From NCBI RefSeq assembly GCF_001639295.1, contig NZ_LWMV01000042.1, positions 1 through 34,916 on the forward strand: a stretch of 34,916 nt of DNA, in the 5' to 3' direction. Positions 28,870 through 34,916 of the stretch are shown here, one piece after another. The stretch comes from Methanobrevibacter curvatus (GTDB taxonomy: Archaea > Methanobacteriota > Methanobacteria > Methanobacteriales > Methanobacteriaceae). The first letter of the stretch is position 1, and every line of letters starts with the position of its first letter. The position numbers and the translations under genes are program-made. The notes under the pieces were generated by a model. It made no database searches. It was not told where the DNA came from and worked only from the letters and a program-made list of their open reading frames with translations.

Positions 28870-29658
28870 ATGATCAATGAAAAAGAAAAAAGCCAGTACC
28901 CAATGTTAGTGTTAACTGGAGAAAATAGTTTGATTAATGTAGTAAAAAGTCCTGTAAAATTAGAAATTCTTAATCTTCTTGGAAATAGAAAAATGTACTT
29001 TAAAGACATTGTTAACGAATTAGGAAAAGCTAAATCCACAATTTCTGTACATTTAAAACAACTAGAAAAAAAAGAATTAATTGGAAGTGAGCTAGACATT
29101 TATGATAATAGAAAGAAAATGTTCTTTATAAATTCTAATATTTTAGCAGAAATCGACTTTATTAAACAACAAGACTTTGATGGTGAAAGAACCGAAAACT
29201 TCATTAAAAATGTTATAGAAAACGACGACCCTGAAAAAGATTTTACTCGTTTAGTATCCCACTCTGTAAGAAGCAAACTATTAGAAAATGGAATATCACT
29301 TTATCCCCTAATCTATGAAACAGGAGTAGAAGTAGGAAAAATAATATATAAACAAGTTTATTCTAAAACCGATGCAGGATTAATCAAAAATCTCATTAAG
29401 TTTTGGGAAAAATATAAACTTGGCATACTAGAAGTAGAAGAAAAAGAAGATGCCCTTCATATAAGAAACTATGGATGCTTTGAATGTGCACCTCTTCCCA
29501 AAGTAGACTACCCAATATGCTATTTTGAATTAGGTGTTATAGAAACCATTCTAAAAAATTACTACGACACAGATATAGAAATTCACGAAGAGTTATGTAT
29601 GACAATGGACAGTGACCACTGCCTTTTTGTTGTAAAGAAAAATAGTGATAATAACTAA
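28870..29658 (+). CDS. Winged-helix transcriptional regulator with C-terminal V4R domain
   Basis: A 262-residue protein of two parts. Residues 20-100 are an ArsR-like winged helix (SPVKLEILNLLGNRKMYFKD, then DIVNELGKAKSTISVHLKQL as recognition helix). Residues 110-258 form a V4R (4-vinyl reductase) ligand-sensing domain ending in IRNYGCFECAPLP, EELCMTMDSDHCLFVV, with several cysteines (C-x-x-C and two later Cys) that could hold a metal. V4R domains bind small hydrophobic or tetrapyrrole-like ligands. ATG 28870 has a strong GGAGG site. It converges on the cobalt-precorrin-2 methyltransferase gene, 22 bases apart; regulation of corrin synthesis is a possible but untested idea. Confidence 0.9.
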   Translation: MINEKEKSQYPMLVLTGENSLINVVKSPVKLEILNLLGNRKMYFKDIVNELGKAKSTISVHLKQLEKKELIGSELDIYDNRKKMFFINSNILAEIDFIKQQDFDGERTENFIKNVIENDDPEKDFTRLVSHSVRSKLLENGISLYPLIYETGVEVGKIIYKQVYSKTDAGLIKNLIKFWEKYKLGILEVEEKEDALHIRNYGCFECAPLPKVDYPICYFELGVIETILKNYYDTDIEIHEELCMTMDSDHCLFVVKKNSDNN

Positions 29659-29692
29659 AAAATTATTATTTTTTTAGCTATCATTTTTTTAA
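29659..29692. terminator. Bidirectional T-rich end between two convergent genes
   Basis: The 22 bases between the V4R regulator and cbiL stops, plus the first bases of the cbiL end, carry T7 tracts on the plus strand (29670-29676 and 29686-29692) and a T6 on the minus strand. They probably end both transcripts. Confidence 0.45.
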
Positions 29693-30382
29693 CTTTAATA
29701 TAGAAGTCATAAAATATGATTTATCAGAAGAAAAACCTTTAATAATCTCTTGATTTTCTTTACTACTGTTTTTAACAGTGTAAACTTCAGCATTGATTTT
29801 ATCTTTTATTTTATCAATTGATTTCATGTTTCTAGATGGCTTCATTAATACAATTGAATCACCGTTAATTAAGAAATCCTCGAATTTTTCATCAACCTTA
29901 GGCACAACAATTAATATTTCATCTTTTTCAACAAGAATTTCATTGATATTAGAAGCACATGAAGTAAATGAAGTAATTCCTGGAATCATCTCAATTTCAT
30001 AGCTATTTTTTAATCTTTTATGAATATAAGCAAATGTACTATAAATAGAAGGATCTCCAAGGGTTATAAATGCAACATTCAATCCTTCATCTAATTTTAA
30101 AGCTATTAAATTACTAGCTTCATCCCAATAGCTTTCTAACTCTTTTTCATCTTCTTTCATTGGAAAAACAGGTGATATTATATCAATATCATCAACAATG
30201 TCTGAAATTAAAGGAAAAACAATAGAAAATGCTGTACTATCTTGATCTCTAGAAGCTCGAGGTGAACAAATAACATCAACTTCTTTTAAAATTTTTAATG
30301 CTTTTAAAGTTAAAAGTTCACTATCTCCAGGTCCAACACCAATTCCAAATAGCTTTCCTATTTTTTTAGTACCATTATTCAT
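29681..30382 (-). CDS. cbiL: Cobalt-precorrin-2 C20-methyltransferase
   Basis: The first methylation after precorrin-2 in anaerobic cobalamin synthesis, using S-adenosylmethionine. The 233-residue protein shows the tetrapyrrole methylase fold with family motifs GIGVGPGDSELLTLKALKIL near the N-terminus, the precorrin-2-specific DVICSPRAS, FITLGDPSIYSTFAY near 105 and MIPGITSFTSCA near 130. Length is standard. ATG 30382 is preferred (GTGTTTATT upstream); an in-frame GTG at 30391 is an alternative. It is convergent with the V4R regulator and 125 bases downstream of the DUF366-like gene on the same strand. Confidence 0.92.
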   Translation of the reverse strand: MNNGTKKIGKLFGIGVGPGDSELLTLKALKILKEVDVICSPRASRDQDSTAFSIVFPLISDIVDDIDIISPVFPMKEDEKELESYWDEASNLIALKLDEGLNVAFITLGDPSIYSTFAYIHKRLKNSYEIEMIPGITSFTSCASNINEILVEKDEILIVVPKVDEKFEDFLINGDSIVLMKPSRNMKSIDKIKDKINAEVYTVKNSSKENQEIIKGFSSDKSYFMTSILKLKK

Positions 30383-30507
30383 AATAAACACAAATAATTT
30401 TAAATTTAAAATCTATAAGAAAATTCAAATATCAAAAAATATCATATATTTTATCATAATTATATATTTATCATAATAATTAATTTCGTAATATACTACA
30501 ATATATA

Positions 30508-31101
30508 TTATAATGTTTTTGTTTTACTAATATCCATTTCAATAGTTTTTAACTCATCAATATATGAATTTACAACAGTATTAATAAAAAAATCTAAATT
30601 GTCAGTATTAAATATTAATACATTATTTTTATCAAGTAATTGAAGTAATCCAATGGCTTCTACATCATTAGGAGTTCCTAAATCAGTTAAATTAACAGCA
30701 AAATGAATTTTCATGGAACTAAGAGAAATTGTGGCAATGGAAACAGATAATTTCTTAGAATTTATATATAAATCATCTCCACTTCTTTTAGATAAAACAC
30801 CATATTCTAATAGTTTTTCAGCAAAAATCATTACTAAAAGTCTTTGACGGAGATAAATTATATTTAAATTAGGTGTTTGAATATCAAAAAACTCCACAAT
30901 AAAGTGAATCATTTTATCAGATTTAATTTCAAGACCTATATCTTCAAAATCTTTTAAATTTTCTTCATTTATATTCATTGGTCCTTTCCAAGTTATTATG
31001 GAAGAACCTTTTATACCTAAAAATTTAAAAGCCCAGTTAGATTCAATTTGACTTCCATCATATAAAATTTCTTCATATAAATTTTTATGTAATATTTCCA
31101 T
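30508..31101 (-). CDS. DUF366-like archaeal protein of unknown function
   Basis: A 197-residue soluble protein that appears to belong to DUF366, an archaeal family without known activity. Matching features are IESNWAFKFLGIKGSSIITW near the N-terminus, the RSGDDLYINSKKLSVSIATI segment near residue 105, the KIHFAVNL strand and the following LGTPNDVEAIGL. The last pattern resembles biotin/lipoate-ligase-type folds, but that is a loose impression. ATG at 31101 has AGTGATTTT directly upstream. It may be co-transcribed with cbiL, which begins 125 bases downstream. Confidence 0.7.
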   Translation of the reverse strand: MEILHKNLYEEILYDGSQIESNWAFKFLGIKGSSIITWKGPMNINEENLKDFEDIGLEIKSDKMIHFIVEFFDIQTPNLNIIYLRQRLLVMIFAEKLLEYGVLSKRSGDDLYINSKKLSVSIATISLSSMKIHFAVNLTDLGTPNDVEAIGLLQLLDKNNVLIFNTDNLDFFINTVVNSYIDELKTIEMDISKTKTL

Positions 31102-31183
31102 AAAATCACTAAATACTTATAAAATTGAATAGTTTTAAAAACCATATATCATTAAAATTTTTATCTAAAATTTTTTTAAAAAT

Positions 31184-31262
31184 CTCTATTTAAGAATAGA
31201 ATATTTATTTAAAAATATTTATTTAAAAACCTCTACTTAAGAATAGAATATTTATTTAAAAA
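31184..31262. repeat. Two 32-bp direct repeats (period 47) between leuS and the DUF366-like gene
   Basis: The 32-base unit at 31184-31215 (CTCTATTTAAGAATAGAATA...) recurs at 31231-31262 with one substitution, and a third degenerate partial unit follows to about 31289. Each unit contains the dyad CTATTTAAGAATAG. The 305-base gap 31102-31406 has no gene. Confidence 0.7.
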
Positions 31263-31406
31263 CCCCTATTTAAAAATGTTTATTTAAAAAACTATGTTTT
31301 AAATGCTTTAAAAATATTAAAAATAAAAAAAATGAATTCATACAACAATATTTTACAACAATAAAAGATTATTAAATTATTAAATAATTATATTTAACTT
31401 CTTAAA

Positions 31407-34319
31407 TTATTCAATATAAATAGCTGGTTTGTAAGGCATAGCATGTATTGCTTTATTAGCAGGGTCAAAGGAATTATCCATATGAATTACAATTTCACTA
31501 CCAACTTCTAATTCTATAAAGTTTTTAGCACCTTCCAAAATAGCTTTTTCATCAATCTGACCAACATAGGAAGTTTTAGTCATTTCTTTAGCTATTTTTT
31601 GAGCGAATTTAGAAAGTTCTTTTTTATCATCATTCAATTGTGCCTCTATTGAGGTAGCAATAATTTTACCAACATCAGGTCTTCCAATTTCATTAGCTAT
31701 TTTATAAACTTTCCATTTCCAACTAGGAGCTAAATATATGTGAATTTTATTTGCATCTTCAGTAAGCAGGTTTTTAATCTGTGAAATATCTTTAACAAGA
31801 GTTTGAATTAATTCTTCTGATTTTTCTATTTTTTCATTAATTAAATCAGGGTTATACTCAGGCCAGAATGTTTCACTAACAAAACCTTTGCCATTACAAT
31901 TAGACCAAATTTCTTCACAACTGTGAGGTATAAAAGGAGCCAATACTTTAATCCAATTTTTTAAAATAGTTGAAAGAACAAATATTAATTCTTCATCACT
32001 ATCTTCATGATTGTTCTTATTCAATCTATTTTTAACTCTATAAAAATAATGATCCAAATCTTTTTTAAGTAAAAAGAATGAATTTTGAAGAGCTTTACGA
32101 GTTTGAAACCCTTCTAAAGCTTTTGTTGAATCTTTCAATCTAATATTCAATTGGCTAATCATCCAAATATCAATGTCTTGAGTCAATTCAACTTTTTTGA
32201 TATTATTTAAGTCCAATTTAGATCCTTTAATAGATTCAACACGATTAGCAAAATCAAAGAACCATTCTAGTCTTCTTTTTGTTCCAATAAGTTCTTTCTC
32301 TCTCCAGTCAAAGTCTTGCCATGGCTCTGCAGAGGACATTAAAAATAATCTTACAACATCTGCACCATACTTTTTAATTGCTTCAGATAAAAGTATGACA
32401 TTACCTTTTGAAGAAGACATTTTATTGCCTTCTAAAAGCCCCATTCCAAAAATAACCATTCCTTTAGGCCATTTTGTTTTTGGAAAAATAGCTACATGAT
32501 GAAACATGTGAAAGCTTAAATGGTTAGCTATTAAATCTTTAGCAGATAAACTCCAGTCCAATGGATACCAATAGCTATATTCTTCTTGGATTTCTTTTAC
32601 TAAACCATTGTCAACCTTAATTTCATTATTAACATCACGATTGAAATTATCAGAATTTAAACTATCAGAATTGAAATTATCAGAATTTAAAAATACTTTA
32701 TCAAAGAAAGCATCATTTAAATCTTCTCCATCCATTTGGTTTAAATATTTAGAAATTGTATAGTATGCCATGTAAATTGTAGAGTCTGACAATGGCTCAA
32801 TCAACCATTGTTTATCCCAAGGTAAATGTGTCCCAAGTCCAATTCTTCTAGAGCAAGCCCAATCTTCTAACCAGCCAATATAATAGTCAAAATTAGACCT
32901 AATTTCACTAGGAATAATATTTTCTTGAGAAAGACATTCTCTTGTTTTTTCTTTCCAATCTAAATTAGAATACTTTAAAAACCACTGGTCATCCATGATT
33001 TTTACAACGGCTTTACTACCACATCTACATACTACAGGATGGTTTGAAAAGTCATACATTATTTCGGCTTGAGAATCTGAAATCATTTTATTTTTAATTT
33101 CTTCTCTAGCAAATTTAACTTTCATTCCTCCATATTCTGGAATGTGAGAACTTATAATTCCCTTTGAGTGTTCTACTTTGTAAAGTTCTCCAGTTGCCTC
33201 TTCTAATTTAGGATCATTTTGATTTTTAACATTTAATTTTTCAATCAACTCTTGAGCAGGAATTTCACCATACTTCTTATTTGTAACAACATTTAATGGA
33301 TTTATATCATCTAAAATAGATTTTAAAGAGTATTTTTTTATTGTTTCTTCATTTTCTTTTAAGTCTTTTAAAGCAATGTAGTCTGCAGGTGCATGAGCAG
33401 GAACAGAAAATACAACACCAGTTCCAAATTCTCCATCAACAAAACTTGCAGGAAGAATTGGGTGTTTTTTGCCAGTCACAGGATTGATTACAAATTTAGC
33501 TATTAAATCATTAGGATCCACATCACCTATTATTTTTAAATCTTTTATTTGATTAGAAAGATTGTTAAAAGAATCTTTTGAAATAATCCATGACGTTCCT
33601 CCAACATCAACTTCAAAATAATCCAAATCAGGATTTAACCAAAGGTTGGTAGCTCCAAAAATAGTTTCAGGTCTAAATGTTGCAGTAGGCAATATTTTTC
33701 CATCAAAGTCAAAGTTTAAAAGAGTTAATTCATTTATTGTTGCCCCTTCACCCTCTAATAAATCATGATCCCCTACAGGATTTCCACATGAAGGACAGTA
33801 TTTAACTGGATGGCTTCCTTTTGAAACTAAATCTTTATCTTTAAGTTTTCTTATTTGCCATTCAATAAATTTTTGATATGTTTTATCCGTAGTTCTTAAC
33901 TCTCTTCTCCAGTCGATTGAATAACCCATATCAACCATTACATTATGATATTCTTTTGAAAAATAATTAACAATATTTTCAGGTTCAGATAGTGAATCTA
34001 ATTGATTTTTAGGGACTTTATGCACATTTTCATAAAGGTATAATGTTTTTGAATCTTTTTCTCTAATTCTCTTAGCTATTCCGATTACAGGAGCTCCAGT
34101 AACATGCCATCCCATTGGAAATAAGACATTGAATCCTTGCATTCTTTTAAATCGTGCAAAAACATCAGGGACAGTGTAAGTACGACCATGACCAATGTGC
34201 ATGGCTCCACTAGGATAAGGATAAGCAACATTTATAAATAATTTCTCCCTATCATCAGGATTGCTTTGAAATAGCTTTGCTTCTTCCCATTTCTTTTGCC
34301 ATTTCTTTTCCATATTCAA
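31407..34319 (-). CDS. leuS: Leucyl-tRNA synthetase
   Basis: A class I aminoacyl-tRNA synthetase that charges tRNA-Leu. The 970-residue protein is of archaeal type: HIGH at residues 41-44 ([11 protein letters not shown]), a CP1 editing domain ([22 protein letters not shown]), KMSSSKG at 633-639 and a C-terminal domain ending [12 protein letters not shown]. Residues about 542-560 hold an unusual insert of repeated Asn-Ser-Asp units ([18 protein letters not shown]) just before the conserved YWYPLDWS segment. TTG 34319 has GGTGAT with a five-base spacer and is chosen; ATG 34313 is a close alternative but sits further from the site. Confidence 0.96.
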   Translation of the reverse strand: MNMEKKWQKKWEEAKLFQSNPDDREKLFINVAYPYPSGAMHIGHGRTYTVPDVFARFKRMQGFNVLFPMGWHVTGAPVIGIAKRIREKDSKTLYLYENVHKVPKNQLDSLSEPENIVNYFSKEYHNVMVDMGYSIDWRRELRTTDKTYQKFIEWQIRKLKDKDLVSKGSHPVKYCPSCGNPVGDHDLLEGEGATINELTLLNFDFDGKILPTATFRPETIFGATNLWLNPDLDYFEVDVGGTSWIISKDSFNNLSNQIKDLKIIGDVDPNDLIAKFVINPVTGKKHPILPASFVDGEFGTGVVFSVPAHAPADYIALKDLKENEETIKKYSLKSILDDINPLNVVTNKKYGEIPAQELIEKLNVKNQNDPKLEEATGELYKVEHSKGIISSHIPEYGGMKVKFAREEIKNKMISDSQAEIMYDFSNHPVVCRCGSKAVVKIMDDQWFLKYSNLDWKEKTRECLSQENIIPSEIRSNFDYYIGWLEDWACSRRIGLGTHLPWDKQWLIEPLSDSTIYMAYYTISKYLNQMDGEDLNDAFFDKVFLNSDNFNSDSLNSDNFNRDVNNEIKVDNGLVKEIQEEYSYWYPLDWSLSAKDLIANHLSFHMFHHVAIFPKTKWPKGMVIFGMGLLEGNKMSSSKGNVILLSEAIKKYGADVVRLFLMSSAEPWQDFDWREKELIGTKRRLEWFFDFANRVESIKGSKLDLNNIKKVELTQDIDIWMISQLNIRLKDSTKALEGFQTRKALQNSFFLLKKDLDHYFYRVKNRLNKNNHEDSDEELIFVLSTILKNWIKVLAPFIPHSCEEIWSNCNGKGFVSETFWPEYNPDLINEKIEKSEELIQTLVKDISQIKNLLTEDANKIHIYLAPSWKWKVYKIANEIGRPDVGKIIATSIEAQLNDDKKELSKFAQKIAKEMTKTSYVGQIDEKAILEGAKNFIELEVGSEIVIHMDNSFDPANKAIHAMPYKPAIYIE

Positions 34320-34710
34320 ATTAAATCACCTAATAATTATAATAATCAGCACATATTTAGCAGTTTAAATAAATTAAATAAAAACTTTTCTAAAACAAAA
34401 TAAATAAAAAATTTAAATAAACTAAATAAAATTAAAATAAATAAAACTAAAATAGCTGTACGCCAATTCGAAAATCAAATTTTCTAAATTTAATTAATTA
34501 AATTATATTCAAATTAAATTTATAAAATTATAATAAATTTTATTATAAAAGTAAATAGAAACATTCAATAAGATTCTATTTTAATTAATATTAATGATTA
34601 TTTATTAAAAATAATTATTTTTAGGCATTTAATTATTTATTATTCTTTAAAATATTTTAATTAAATATCTATTTTAGAAAAAATAATCATTGCACATCAT
34701 CTAAATAAAA
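34320..34710. other. AT-rich region upstream of leuS
   Basis: No gene is seen. It carries the leuS promoter on the minus strand. A small dyad GAAAAT-CAA-ATTTTC lies at 34470-34484. The rest of the region to the window end, apart from the tandem repeat, is equally gene-free. Confidence 0.55.
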
Positions 34711-34810
34711 AATTAATAAAAATTAATAAAAATTAATAAAAATTAATAAAAATTAATAAAAATTAATAAAAATTAATAAAAATTAATAAAAATTAATAAA
34801 AATTAATAAA
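34711..34810. repeat. Ten perfect tandem copies of a 10-bp unit
   Basis: AATTAATAAA is repeated ten times without a change. The unit length is near one helical turn of DNA, and AT tracts in phase with the helix would be expected to bend it. Function is unknown; copy number is probably variable by replication slippage. Confidence 0.95.
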
Positions 34811-34916
34811 AAATAAACATGATTAATATTATAAAAAGGTTTACTAAAAATTAAATTTAATAAACACAGACTAAAAAATATATAAAAATATGTAATAATG
34901 TATCAAAATATACTAT

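Overview
The window looks like chromosomal DNA of a low-GC methanogenic archaeon of the Methanobacteriales, most like Methanobrevibacter; the species cannot be assigned. The evidence is a set of archaeal markers: both subunits of DNA polymerase D, a family B polymerase that stops just after motif C (the split PolB known from Methanobacteriales), an archaeal proteasome beta subunit, the KH/beta-CASP termination nuclease FttA, Sec61-beta, UPF0147 and archaeal LeuRS. Four anaerobic cobalamin genes are also present. Ribosome binding sites are mostly GGTGAT or GGAGG, and intergenic DNA is extremely AT-rich and full of short tandem repeats. No tRNA, rRNA or CRISPR array was seen.

Layout. 1-7.6 kb: the end of a repeat element, then minus-strand mgtE-like, PhoU/RCK_C-like, cbiH and a membrane-anchored unknown; plus-strand PolD small subunit; minus-strand class II aldolase and UPF0147. 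7.96-10.84 kb: an accessory island bounded by about 290-bp inverted repeats, holding two related membrane proteins and a damaged TPR gene. 10.9-13.5 kb: cupin-cbiB-cbiG, minus strand. 14.3-20.0 kb: psmB, fttA, purM and a malate/sulfolactate dehydrogenase, plus strand. 20.0-20.5 kb: a gene graveyard with a 172-bp miniature inverted-repeat element ending in a PIN-domain gene fragment. 20.5-24.5 kb: split PolB large part, an AI-2E-type permease and a 51-residue Sec61-beta gene, minus strand. 24.8-28.2 kb: PolD large subunit. 28.9-34.3 kb: V4R-domain regulator (plus), then cbiL, a DUF366-like gene and leuS (minus), followed by a 10 x 10-bp tandem repeat.

Most genes are single conserved housekeeping genes. 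The functional themes are replication (PolD small and large, PolB1), transcription termination and protein turnover (fttA, psmB), corrinoid synthesis (cbiH, cbiG, cbiB, cbiL at three loci) and divalent-cation transport. The least explained part is the inverted-repeat-bounded three-gene island at 8-10.8 kb. It is the best candidate for something undescribed, but its TPR gene is frameshifted and cut by the repeat, so it may be a decaying mobile cassette rather than a working system.
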